DNA of 64,000 nucleotides from an uncultured Clostridia bacterium (GTDB lineage Bacteria > Bacillota > Clostridia > Christensenellales > Borkfalkiaceae). Of this stretch, positions 30,601-38,595 are shown piece after piece. Numbering within the stretch: the stretch's first letter is position 1; every line of letters begins with the position of its first letter. The translations under genes and the position numbers were made by a program. The stretch spans positions 124,001 to 188,000 of the forward strand of contig CAKQME010000001.1 in NCBI GenBank assembly GCA_934254815.1. The letters run 5' to 3'. Under the pieces are notes generated by a model. That model searched no databases. It was not told the origin of the DNA and was given only the letters and a program-made list of their open reading frames with translations.

Positions 30601-33271
30601 TCTGCCGTCGCTCGAATTGCTTTCGGGTATAGCGGAAGATATGGATGTCGTTAAAAACAATACGAAATTATCCGAGAAGTTTTCTTCCGCGTTCGGTAAA
30701 ACCGATTTTATCGACGGCAGAAAAAAATATCTCGAAAAACTCTATAAACTGCACGAGCTTGCCGCCGACGTGTTCGTAGACTATAACGCCGACAGTTTCA
30801 ACGGAACGTGCATAGAGGCGAAAAGCGGTTACGCTTCGCCCGTAAACGAGGGGCTTTTAAGGTCGTTGTCGTGCTTTGCCTCCGCAGAAAAGGCTTTCAA
30901 TAAGACGATTAAAGCCGATAAAAATAAAATACCCGAAGAAGAGGTGCTTGAACAGTACGTCGCTCAGGCGGGGGCTTTGATAGAAAACGTCGATATGCTG
31001 GCGAACTGGTGTTCGTATCGCGCCGACGCGGAGGAACTCAAAAAAGAGGGTCTTACGTTTATTACCGACGCGCTTGAAAACGGCGGAGTAAACGCCGATA
31101 ACGTTATAGCCAGCTTCGAAAAGAACGTTTATAAAAATTTCTTGCAGACAGCTATTCCGCTCGACCCCGTTCTCGCTCGCTTTTCTCAGGCATTGCAGGA
31201 AGAAAATACAGAAGCTCTGCGCTACGCGCTCGACGAGTACGCCGCGCTTTGCCGCAAACAGCTTCGCTATGAGCTTATAACAAGACTGCCGACGGCTTCT
31301 ACCGAGGGTAAGTGCAGTATCGAACTTATGAATTTTTCGCGTTTCGCCAAAAACAATCTGCGCGGAATGAGCGTGAGAAAATTGTTCGACGAAATACCCG
31401 AACTTTTAAAGACCGCCGCGCCGTGTATGCTTATGAGCCCCGCGACGGTGGCGCAATATCTGCGCCCCGAAAACGGACTTTTCGATCTCGTTATCTTTGA
31501 CGAAGCCTCGCAGATGCCTACCGCCGAAGCGATCGGCTCGCTCGCAAGGGGCAGAAGCGCGGTTATCGTCGGAGACCCGAAACAGTTGCCGCCCACAAGC
31601 TTTTTCAACGCGAATTACGTCGACGAAGAAAATATCGAAAACGAGGATATGGAGAGTATTCTCGACGACTGTTTGTCGCTCGGCGTAAAACAAAAGCATT
31701 TAACCTGGCATTACAGAAGTAAACACGAAAGCCTTATCGCGTTTTCAAATAATATGTATTACGGCAATAAACTCTGTACTTTCCCGTCGCCCGACGCGCC
31801 AGACAGTCACGTTCGGTTAAATCTGGTAGAAGACGGCGTTTACGACAGAGGGTTTACCAAACGTAACAAAGCCGAGGCGGAAGCTCTCGTAAAAGACGTA
31901 ATACGCAGACTGAAAGACCCCGCTTTAAGCCGTTCGAGTATAGGTATAGTCACGTTTTCCAACGTACAGCGCGATTATATCGACAGAAAGTTGTCGGCGG
32001 CGATACTTGCGGCGGGGCTTGAAGAAAAGGCTTACGACGTAGAAGAACCGATATTTGTCAAAAACCTTGAAAACGTTCAGGGCGACGAGAGAGACGTTAT
32101 ATTGTTCTCGGTATGTTACGGCCCTGATAAAAACGGCAGAATATCGCTTAATTTCGGACCGCTCAATCAGGCGGGCGGTTGGCGCAGACTTAACGTAGCC
32201 GCGTCGCGTGCGAGAGAAGAAATGGTCGTGTTCTCGTCGATTCGCGGCGCGATGATAGACCTTTCAAAGACGAACAGTAAAGGCGTGGCGGGCTTGAAAG
32301 CCTTTCTCGAATTTGCCGAAAAGGGCAAAACGACGCTCGCCATTTCTTCCGATAATCTGTCCGCAAAGACGGTCGGCATAGGCAAATATATAGCCGACGC
32401 GCTTTCGCAGTACGGTTATGAATGTCGTTACGACGTAGGCGCGTCCGATTTCAAAATCGACGTAGCCGTGCTTGACCCGAAGAATAAACACAGATACGTT
32501 CTCGCCATAATGTGCGACAGTACCGAGCGGTTCTCCGTTAAAGACAGAAACGTTTTGCAGTTGCAGACTTTAAAGCGAAACAACTGGAATGTTACCCGCG
32601 TTTACGCCGTCAATTATTACTGTAACCCCAAACGCGAAATAAAACGGCTTAAAGATTTGCTCGATAAGATAACGGGCAAAGACAAGCGTTCGGGCAGCGG
32701 AATAAACAAAGCTCAGAAACCGTATAAATACGCAAAATTACCGCAGGAATTCGAAAACGCGAATTACGTCACATCGGGCGAAAACGACGCCGAAATTATT
32801 TCGCGTATAAAAGCTATCGCGGGCGCGGAAGAGCCGATTTCGGAAGATTTCCTTATAAGGAGAACGCTTTCGACGCTCGGAATAGTTAAATACGGTTCTA
32901 AAGTCGAAAGCAGAATGCAGACATTGATCGCTTTATGCGGTCTTAAGCGAGAAAAAGCTGTCGGCGCGTTTTTCTATCGTAAAAGCGATAAACCCGTCGG
33001 TTTCGATAAATACCGCGTAGAAAACAGCGACAAAGCCTTGCGAAAAGCCGAAGCGGACTTTACTCCGTATGAGATAATCGCATTGATACGCGCCGCGCTC
33101 GAAGATAAAGTCGCATTGTATACCGAAGAGATATTGAATATAGTATGCGTAATAATGCGCGTCGGCAGACCGAGCGATAAATTCGCCATATACGTCAACG
33201 AGTGTATAACGCTCGGAGAAGAGAAAGGATTATTTGTCCGTTCCGTATCCGACCGTATTTCTCTCGCGTAA
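27620..33271 (+). CDS. Giant superfamily I helicase with DUF4011, DUF3320 and REase-like domains
   Basis: 1,883 residues from the ATG at 27620 (AGGAGA upstream, promoter just before). An N-terminal ~370-residue region with beta-rich start (VSFVDYYLHTPLFTSLRINN); DUF4011 from ~373 (QWERRLLDLSMKNALLSF); Walker A GPPGTGKS at ~674-681; Walker B/DEAS at ~1294-1297 (VIFDEASQMPTAEA) with GDPKQLPPTSFF; motifs V-VI LENVQGDERDVILFS and LNVAASRAREEM. Then an MTES_1575-type nuclease-like domain (FKIDVAVLDPKNKHRYVLAI, Asp ~1614) and a C-terminal DUF3320 segment. The nuclease motif usually reads GIECDG; here it is AIMCDS, losing the acidic residue. Such proteins are suspected of phage defence; stand-alone here. 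Confidence 0.85.
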   Translation: MDKKKKKIEELLSLSVETVKYVSFVDYYLHTPLFTSLRINNEGANSLYDFEISVTNENGLVSPCVKTVDELPFESSVEVNVGDIVSPLYFADLSEIKEEKLIIELSQNKKPVARVEACVTALPFEFWQGVGGNEETLAAFVRPKLGDCSRLKTEMRAQLKKWNVSDEWHGYDNSDKNTVRKVIASLFTVLRHYSFTKKPCDITKPVEAGAGVKLLSDRNASELEMTLLVASTLESAGLDPVIVYGEKGITCGVWLYDSCFPDTVSDDTERLEGYISEGINGLSCFETEDLFSDKTVAYSTSENHFAQKLGAGEYERILDIRRARLNRITPLPLRNKTVKGYEILSENETSPDEAPKDLLLKGDLRLEGKLTRDKQWERRLLDLSMKNALLSFEPKGNAVQIVSSDADMVLNTVLGAPVRLTPVDLNAFRIAERTTPFGLAKAVSGMKELLAEDMSGGILRTYEGGDALDDVLEKLRRRSKVADEESGTKILYLALGALKWYAKTGEEKYAPLVLQPVELKFGKGRTTYELVAGDEEYAVNSTLLEFLKQEFNIDIRGLDGKLQGLKISEILAMVRMEIAEMKGWAVYDDCFIAAFSFSRYQMWQDIRKNVGEFSKNPIVAAMLGNKAYADTDEVAVKKEDETSPAEVLTPLWADSSQWEAIALSKTGCTFVLHGPPGTGKSQTITNIICNALHDGKRVLFVAEKQAALSVVKKRLDASGVGEFCLELHSDKTNKSEVLQKLSSVLALAGSGEEASVYEKSERITELKDSLYQPLAALHKKRRLGVSVYEAMLICFENADAPDVMNIESVFYDKLTREKIERYERLIRRAAVSAKECGGVYNSPFSNVYLTEYDKDVRNAVYCSSEVIIAEIKHLKSYLALFLDLYRQRISRLTRKKLKSLEQLARMLSDGSLNEYFNEDEEQFHAFFNANRRLDVNLAAYFRRFKKLVELKKEEKRELVEFLRGESDFSKSKTVNDIVKRLSKVSVDGLPDDARLPSLELLSGIAEDMDVVKNNTKLSEKFSSAFGKTDFIDGRKKYLEKLYKLHELAADVFVDYNADSFNGTCIEAKSGYASPVNEGLLRSLSCFASAEKAFNKTIKADKNKIPEEEVLEQYVAQAGALIENVDMLANWCSYRADAEELKKEGLTFITDALENGGVNADNVIASFEKNVYKNFLQTAIPLDPVLARFSQALQEENTEALRYALDEYAALCRKQLRYELITRLPTASTEGKCSIELMNFSRFAKNNLRGMSVRKLFDEIPELLKTAAPCMLMSPATVAQYLRPENGLFDLVIFDEASQMPTAEAIGSLARGRSAVIVGDPKQLPPTSFFNANYVDEENIENEDMESILDDCLSLGVKQKHLTWHYRSKHESLIAFSNNMYYGNKLCTFPSPDAPDSHVRLNLVEDGVYDRGFTKRNKAEAEALVKDVIRRLKDPALSRSSIGIVTFSNVQRDYIDRKLSAAILAAGLEEKAYDVEEPIFVKNLENVQGDERDVILFSVCYGPDKNGRISLNFGPLNQAGGWRRLNVAASRAREEMVVFSSIRGAMIDLSKTNSKGVAGLKAFLEFAEKGKTTLAISSDNLSAKTVGIGKYIADALSQYGYECRYDVGASDFKIDVAVLDPKNKHRYVLAIMCDSTERFSVKDRNVLQLQTLKRNNWNVTRVYAVNYYCNPKREIKRLKDLLDKITGKDKRSGSGINKAQKPYKYAKLPQEFENANYVTSGENDAEIISRIKAIAGAEEPISEDFLIRRTLSTLGIVKYGSKVESRMQTLIALCGLKREKAVGAFFYRKSDKPVGFDKYRVENSDKALRKAEADFTPYEIIALIRAALEDKVALYTEEILNIVCVIMRVGRPSDKFAIYVNECITLGEEKGLFVRSVSDRISLA

Positions 33272-33300
33272 GCCGAAAATCTCACGATACAAGTCCGCGC

Positions 33301-33530
33301 TTTTTCAGTGGGATTCTTCGTTTCACTCAGAATGACATACTTAGTTTAATTTTTCTTGTCATATTGTCAATATCGAGAGAGCAGACTTGCTTGCAAGGGT
33401 CTGCGAACGAAGATATTCATAAGGCGCAGCCTTTATTGCGAAACAATAAAGGCAAAACTATTGTTTAAACGCTTTTGGCGTTTAAGCGCCGAATAGCGGC
33501 AAGCGAAATATCCCACTGTTCAAGGGCGGA
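33301..33530 (-). repeat. Long dispersed structured repeat, copy C1
   Basis: Inverted relative to copy A: GTGGGATTCTTCG arm, TGTCAATATCG, hairpin GCAGAC...GTCTGC, GCCTTTATTG/CAATAAAGGC, GGCGTTTAAGCGCC, and GCGAAATATCCCACTG at the end, followed by AAGGGCGGATAAAATA. Confidence 0.85.
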
Positions 33531-33548
33531 TAAAATACACGGTCGAAA

Positions 33549-33655
33549 TAATCACTTGTTCAGTGGGATTCTTCGGCACAGCCTCAGAAAGACATAAAAC
33601 ATAAAATAAGTATGTCATATTGAGCGTAAGCGAAATATCCCACTGTTTAAGGGCG
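33549..33655. repeat. Short dispersed repeat, copy C2
   Basis: Starts TAATCACTTGTTCAGTGGGA like copies at 5918 and 58513, left hairpin of the ATTCT type, right hairpin GTCATATTGAGCGTAAGCGA of the ATATT type, then CCCACTGTTTAAGGGCGG. The same AAGGGCGGATAAAATA flank follows as for C1, so the pair shares a duplicated junction. Together C1 and C2 fill 33272-33700. Confidence 0.75.
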
Positions 33656-33705
33656 GATAAAATAATGTAACCTCACACTGCAAAATAAATATTTTTACGC
33701 GCGTT

Positions 33706-33738
33706 GCCCCTTTTCCGACATACGGAAAGGGGCTTTTT
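33706..33738 (+). terminator. Intrinsic terminator
   Basis: GCCCCTTTTCCG and CGGAAAGGGGC with a short ACATA loop, followed by TTTTTCTTT. It insulates the glycosidase gene from upstream transcription. Confidence 0.8.
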
Positions 33739-33803
33739 CTTTGTTAAAAAAATATAAATATTGACTTGTTTTGGTATTCCGTTGACTTCTATTCGATTTG
33801 CTA

Positions 33804-33832
33804 TTGACAATCAAAACAATCCGTGTTACCAT
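33804..33832 (+). promoter_or_regulatory. Promoter of the secreted glycosidase gene
   Basis: TTGACA, 17 bp, TACCAT, 60 bp upstream of the ATG; AAGGAG follows at 33881-33886. Confidence 0.7.
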
Positions 33833-33891
33833 ATTTGCGCCGTAGGACGATACTTTCTCGCGTTTTGCGGTAAAAACTATAAGGAGTTTTG

Positions 33892-36800
33892 ATGATGAGA
33901 AAAATAGTAAAATTTTTGCTTTGTTTTGCTCTCGTCTGCATAGGTTCGCTATCTGCGGCGTTTGCTATAGGCGCGAATACGCCCACTGCATACGCGGATA
34001 ACGCTTCCGACGTGGCGGCGGCAAAGGCGGCGGGAAAATACCACACATTAGATATAGGCTTTGCTATGCCTTATCAGAATACGGGCTGGGGAATGAGTAC
34101 GTCCGACGCGCTCGTCGGTCTGTATATAAAGGGCGCAGAAAATGTTTCGTTTAAAACCGGAGATTATGATATTTCGGCAAAAGGCTACGTTTACGTCAGC
34201 GATGACGTAAATTCCGAGGGCGCGGATAAAGGCAACGGCGTTTACGGCTTTACAAATAAAGGCAGTAACGGTTGGGCTTTCATTAACTTAAATCTCGGAG
34301 GTAAGAGATATAAGCGCGTAACGCTGAAAAGCGGGCTTATAATAAAGGCGGGAACTGATAAAGATGAAGTCTATGAACTTACCGAAGATTACGTTTTATA
34401 TGACGTAAACAACACTTATATCGGCGGCAAGACTATAGAAGAAGCCCTTGAAAAAGCGGGCGATATGGTAACTTATTACGACAGGAAGATTTCTTCGGTT
34501 ACTAAAGACAGCGGTTCTGTTACTATCAAATATGATTCTACGCTTGAAGATTTAGTAGCCGTAGGTGCGCCAGCTTCCGTTAGTTTTGAAAAAATAGTCG
34601 GAGAGAACGGCGGAACGTGGCAGACTTTCGGCGGTTATTTTAATACAACAACAAAACAAGAAGTTTTTCATAATAACTTAGCGGCTTTCACTATTGCGGA
34701 AAATGAAAAAGTTATTATAAAATCAGGGTTTTTAACTTGCTTCTGGGCTGAAAGCAACACGAAGATTTATGTAGTAAGAACTACCGAAGATTTTTACGCT
34801 AAATATAGCGGCGGAAAATTCGTCGCGTTAGGAGATAACGAAAAAGCCGTCGCGATAGCGAAAGCCGCAGGTAAATATCACGTTATGGATATCGGTTTCG
34901 CTATGCCTTATCAGAATACGGGCTGGGGAATGAAAACTTCCGACGCGCTTGTCGGTTTATATATTAAGGGCGCGGAAAGCGTTTCGTTTAAAACCGGAGA
35001 TTATGATATCTCGGCAAAAGGATATGTTTCGGTAAGTAATGACGTTAATTCCGAGGGTTCCGACAAAGGCAGCGGCGTTTACGGTTTTACGAACAGAGGC
35101 GGAAACGGTTGGGCTTTCATAAACTTAAATCTCGGAAATACAAGATATAAGCGCGTAACGCTGAAAAGCGGGCTTATAATAAAAGCGGGAACAAATAAAG
35201 AAGAGGTCTACGAGCTTACCGAAGATTATGTTTTATACGACGTAAACAATACTTATATCGGCGGTAAGACAATAGAAGAAGCTCTTGAAAAAGCTGGCGA
35301 TATGGTAAATTATATTGATAGGGAAATATCGTCGATTACTAAAAACGACAGTTCTATTACTATAAAATATAATTCGTTGGTAGGAAACTTCGGCGGTGCG
35401 CCCGCATCCGTAAGTTTTGAGAAAATAGTCGGAAGCAACGGCGGAACATGGCAGACTTTCGGCGGTTATAACGATACTACTTCACAGCAGCAAGTGACGC
35501 ATAACATAATTTCTTTCACTGTTGCGGAAAATGAAATAGTTACAGTAAAAGCAGGTTTTAAAACTTGTTTCTGGGCTGAAAGCAATACGAAGATTTATGT
35601 TATAAGAACAACGGAAGACGCGGCGTTCAGATATACCGACGGTAAATTCGTTGCGGCGAAAGCTACCGTTACGATTGACGGAAGTATTTCTACCGAAGTC
35701 AATTACGGCGAAAGCTTTACCGTGCCGAAACTTTCCGATACCGAAAATAAAACTTTCCTTTACCTTACAGATAGCGCGAATAACGTATATTTTGCGGGCG
35801 ACGAGATCGAGAACGTGACTGCAGATCTGGCTCTTACAGCCGTTTATGCAGATTTCGCTATGCAAGACGGCGCGGCTATCAGAATTTCAAGCGATATAGC
35901 TTCGTCGGGTATAAGATTTTCTGCCGACATAGCAAAGGGTATGGCTAATATAAAGGGCGTAGGTATTCTTGTAATTCCGCAGGATATGTTGAGCGGCGAA
36001 CTTACGAAAGCGTCCGTTGTTTCCGAAGCCGCAAAAAGCGCGCTTGATTTCTATTGGGCGTATTCCGACGTGGATTTCGGAACCGCCGATACTGCGGTTC
36101 TCCGCGCGACGATAACAACCGTAAGACAGACTAACTATAACAGAACGTTTGTCGCAAGGGCTTACGTCGTAGTTGAAAACGGCGAAAGCGAAAAAGTAGT
36201 TTACGCCGACCTTAAAGACAGCAACGAAAGAACGGTATATTATGTTGCAAAAGCGGCTTACGATAAAGAAAGCGAGCTTAACGCTTCGCAAAAACTGATA
36301 GCCAAAGGTTATATCGACAGCGTGCTTGCCATAGAGACCGTCGACGGCGGATATACGGCTGTAACGGGCAACGTTACGAACGTTTCGGTAGCTTATGAAA
36401 ATAATTCCGCTACTATAACCGCGACGACTACCGTCAATGAATTTTACGGTTTACAGCTTAACGGAGTAAATTATTCGTATAAAGAGTTAGAACAGAGTTA
36501 CGCCGACGGAATTCTGACCATAAAAGTAGCGGTTTTAAAGAATTTCTCGTTCGGAACGGGCGAGGTTATTTATGAAACGCGCGGCAGCAACGATTCGACC
36601 ACTACCGGAACGACCGTTGCCGAACTTTCGGATAAAATGGGTTCCGAAGTTCAGAGAGTATGGATTTCTTGCCGTAAACTCTGTTACAGAGATTCTGCAA
36701 GCAATAAACTTTTTTTTGATTTAGCTCAAGTCGAAGCATATAAAAATTATTTTGCCAAACTTAAAGCCAACGGAACCGATAAAATAATAGCTATGTCTAA

Positions 36801-37680
36801 CGAATATCTGTTGCCTTACGGATATAATCCGTGGAGCGCGTATGCGAATAACGGTAACGTTGTTCCTTACGGAGGCGATACCTATTATGAAGCTTGGCTT
36901 GGGCTTATATACGAATATTATTATCAATTGGCAACGCTTTTCCCCGAAATAAGTTATTTCGAAGTAGGCAACGAAGTCGATTTCTCGGTTTACTACGAAA
37001 ACGCGGGTGAAAAAACTTACGTTTATATCAAGGCGAACGGCGACGGGATAAATTCAGACGGCGCGGCGAAAATAACCGCCGACGTTATGTTTCGCGCAAC
37101 TAAAGCCATAAAGAAAGTAAATGCGGCAAACAAGGTGCTTTTCCCCGGTCTTGCCGCAGGCGATACGGCGCAGATAACTTCCGCGAAAGCGTTTTTAACA
37201 AAGGTCTATAACGTTATAAGCAAAAGCGAAGTAGATAACGGCGCATACGAATATTCTACGAATTTTAACGATTATTTCGAAATTCTCGCCGTTCATCCGT
37301 ATCCGTATAAAGACGGTAATACCGAGCAATGGGTAAGAGATCTTAATTCGATTTATAACTTATGCGCGACTACCAGAGGACATAAAGTAAGAGTATGGCT
37401 GACCGAGTTCGGTATTCCTTACGACGGCGGCAACACCGCGAGTTCGTGGACGACCGAGCAGTTAAATACCAACCTTACTAAGTTTCTCGACGAAATGAAT
37501 AAGCTCGATTATATCGACGCGGTAGTGTGGTTCAGACTTTGCGATTTATACGAAAAAGATTGGAACGAGCGCGAGAACATAATGGGTTTGTTTTACTCGA
37601 AGAGCGACCCCGTCAATAACGGCGCGGCGAAAGTTACGGCTAAAGTCGTGTATAAATGGCTTTACGGAAAAGAAATGTAA
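33892..37680 (+). CDS. Secreted multidomain glycoside hydrolase (clan GH-A-like) with tandem repeats
   Basis: 1,262 residues from the ATG at 33892 (a second ATG lies 3 bp on). A signal peptide (KIVKFLLCFALVCIGSLSAAFA, cleavage near residue 30-36) leads to two near-identical ~275-residue modules (~38-310 and ~317-590), each starting AAGKYH...DIGFAMPYQNTGWGM. A short Ig-like segment (~590-650) and a domain starting DGAAIRISSDIASSGIRFSA follow. The C-terminal ~370 residues look like a TIM-barrel glycosidase: EVGNEV puts the acid/base Glu at ~1028 and WLTEFG the nucleophile at ~1172, the clan GH-A pattern (GH5/GH39-like). No sortase signal. Probably degrades a plant or host polysaccharide outside the cell, with the repeats as binding modules (inference). 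Confidence 0.75.
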   Translation: MMRKIVKFLLCFALVCIGSLSAAFAIGANTPTAYADNASDVAAAKAAGKYHTLDIGFAMPYQNTGWGMSTSDALVGLYIKGAENVSFKTGDYDISAKGYVYVSDDVNSEGADKGNGVYGFTNKGSNGWAFINLNLGGKRYKRVTLKSGLIIKAGTDKDEVYELTEDYVLYDVNNTYIGGKTIEEALEKAGDMVTYYDRKISSVTKDSGSVTIKYDSTLEDLVAVGAPASVSFEKIVGENGGTWQTFGGYFNTTTKQEVFHNNLAAFTIAENEKVIIKSGFLTCFWAESNTKIYVVRTTEDFYAKYSGGKFVALGDNEKAVAIAKAAGKYHVMDIGFAMPYQNTGWGMKTSDALVGLYIKGAESVSFKTGDYDISAKGYVSVSNDVNSEGSDKGSGVYGFTNRGGNGWAFINLNLGNTRYKRVTLKSGLIIKAGTNKEEVYELTEDYVLYDVNNTYIGGKTIEEALEKAGDMVNYIDREISSITKNDSSITIKYNSLVGNFGGAPASVSFEKIVGSNGGTWQTFGGYNDTTSQQQVTHNIISFTVAENEIVTVKAGFKTCFWAESNTKIYVIRTTEDAAFRYTDGKFVAAKATVTIDGSISTEVNYGESFTVPKLSDTENKTFLYLTDSANNVYFAGDEIENVTADLALTAVYADFAMQDGAAIRISSDIASSGIRFSADIAKGMANIKGVGILVIPQDMLSGELTKASVVSEAAKSALDFYWAYSDVDFGTADTAVLRATITTVRQTNYNRTFVARAYVVVENGESEKVVYADLKDSNERTVYYVAKAAYDKESELNASQKLIAKGYIDSVLAIETVDGGYTAVTGNVTNVSVAYENNSATITATTTVNEFYGLQLNGVNYSYKELEQSYADGILTIKVAVLKNFSFGTGEVIYETRGSNDSTTTGTTVAELSDKMGSEVQRVWISCRKLCYRDSASNKLFFDLAQVEAYKNYFAKLKANGTDKIIAMSNEYLLPYGYNPWSAYANNGNVVPYGGDTYYEAWLGLIYEYYYQLATLFPEISYFEVGNEVDFSVYYENAGEKTYVYIKANGDGINSDGAAKITADVMFRATKAIKKVNAANKVLFPGLAAGDTAQITSAKAFLTKVYNVISKSEVDNGAYEYSTNFNDYFEILAVHPYPYKDGNTEQWVRDLNSIYNLCATTRGHKVRVWLTEFGIPYDGGNTASSWTTEQLNTNLTKFLDEMNKLDYIDAVVWFRLCDLYEKDWNERENIMGLFYSKSDPVNNGAAKVTAKVVYKWLYGKEM

Positions 37681-37701
37681 TATAGGTTGAGAGGTGAAAA
37701 T

Positions 37702-37815
37702 ATGTTATATAAAAAACCCGAAGTTATAATAGTAAAAATCGATAACGATGTTATACTGAAAATTAGTACCGAGGAAGAATTAAACAATATAGATAAAATC
37801 GATCCTTGGGCATAA
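37702..37815 (+). CDS. 37-residue peptide downstream of the glycosidase
   Basis: ATG at 37702 with GAGAGGTG 6 bp upstream; 21 bp after the glycosidase stop and before its terminator, so co-transcribed. Sequence: MLYKKPEVIIVKIDNDVIL then KISTEEELNNIDKIDPWA. It resembles short clostridial peptides of the KPxVxxVxxxxxDVI type (recognised from memory, function unknown). A RiPP-like precursor cannot be excluded, but no modifying enzyme is adjacent. Confidence 0.6.
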   Translation: MLYKKPEVIIVKIDNDVILKISTEEELNNIDKIDPWA

Positions 37816-37824
37816 TGATTTATC

Positions 37825-37857
37825 AAAACCCCCGCAGCGGAACGCTGCGGGGGTTTT
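37825..37857 (+). terminator. Intrinsic terminator of the glycosidase-peptide unit
   Basis: AAAACCCCCGCAGC-GGAAC-GCTGCGGGGGTTTT; ten G/C-rich pairs and a T-run. Confidence 0.9.
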
Positions 37858-37887
37858 AACTTTATAACGGCATATTGTGTTAAGCGC

Positions 37888-38129
37888 CCGCACTTATTCG
37901 GTGGGATTCTTCGTTTCACTCAGAATGACGTAATTTAATTATTTTTTTCTGTCATATTGTCAATATCGAGAGAGCAGACTTGCTTGCAAGGGTATGCGAA
38001 CGAAGATATTCATAAGGCGCAGCCTTTATTGTTCGCAATAAAGGCAAACTATTGTTTAAACGCTTTTGGCGTTTAAGCGCCGAATAGCGGCAAGCGAAAT
38101 ATCCCACTGTACAAGTAGTCCGCACTTAT
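37888..38129 (-). repeat. Long dispersed structured repeat, copy D
   Basis: Same orientation as C1: GTGGGATTCTTCG, GCAGAC...GTATGC hairpin (one mismatch), GCCTTTATTGTTCGCAATAAAG with a shortened loop, GGCGTTTAAGCGCC, GCGAAATATCCCACTG. Exact direct repeats CCGCACTTAT flank it at 37888-37897 and 38120-38129. It fills most of the gap between the glycosidase unit and mrnC. Confidence 0.8.
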
Positions 38130-38158
38130 ATTGCCAAGTTTCCATGTAGCTAAATCGT

Positions 38159-38187
38159 TTGATTTTTTGCGAATTTTGTGATATTAT
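38159..38187 (+). promoter_or_regulatory. mrnC promoter, leaderless-type
   Basis: TTGATT, 17 bp, TATTAT, then ATATCT and the ATG at 38194. Six bases from the -10 to the start codon, with no Shine-Dalgarno. Confidence 0.6.
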
Positions 38188-38193
38188 ATATCT

Positions 38194-38595
38194 ATGTATA
38201 ATTTTGACGAATTTTTGCCTGTCGAAAAAGCGCGGAATATGAACCCCGTCGTGCTTGCTTTCGTGGGCGACGCGGTGTATACTCTGTATGTGAGAAAAGA
38301 CCTCGCCGCGAAAAGCGACCGTAAATCGGGCGAATTGAATACGTCGGCGGCAAAAATCGTCTGCGCTACCGCTCAGGCGGAACTCGCTTCGTTGCTTTTT
38401 GAAAAAGCGTATACCGACGAAGAAAAAGATATCTTCCGCCGCGCGAGAAACGCCAAAAAAGGCACGCGGGCGAAACACGCGGGCGTTGCCGAATATAACG
38501 CTTCCACGGGTTTCGAAGCGGTTATAGGCTATCTGTATATAACCGGCAACACTAAACGTATAGACGAACTCTTGAACTACAAGGAGAATAACTAA
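38194..38595 (+). CDS. mrnC: Mini-ribonuclease III
   Basis: 133 residues, an RNase III catalytic domain without a dsRNA-binding domain: NPVVLAFVGDAVYTLYVR holds the signature with the catalytic Asp, and STGFEAVIGYLYITGNTKRI the second acidic cluster (E in FEAVIGYLY). It matures 23S rRNA ends. First gene of mrnC-rlmB-sigH, the usual order (a YacP gene between rlmB and sigH is missing here). Its stop overlaps the rlmB start (TAATG). Confidence 0.92.
   Translation: MYNFDEFLPVEKARNMNPVVLAFVGDAVYTLYVRKDLAAKSDRKSGELNTSAAKIVCATAQAELASLLFEKAYTDEEKDIFRRARNAKKGTRAKHAGVAEYNASTGFEAVIGYLYITGNTKRIDELLNYKENN

Noticed and set aside
37702..37815. 37-residue peptide as a confirmed RiPP precursor
   Set aside because: No modifying enzyme, protease or exporter lies nearby; only short size and a leader-like pattern support it.
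13861..38129. Repeat copies as a CRISPR array
   Set aside because: Copies are spread over many kilobases, vary in length and have no regular spacers or cas genes.
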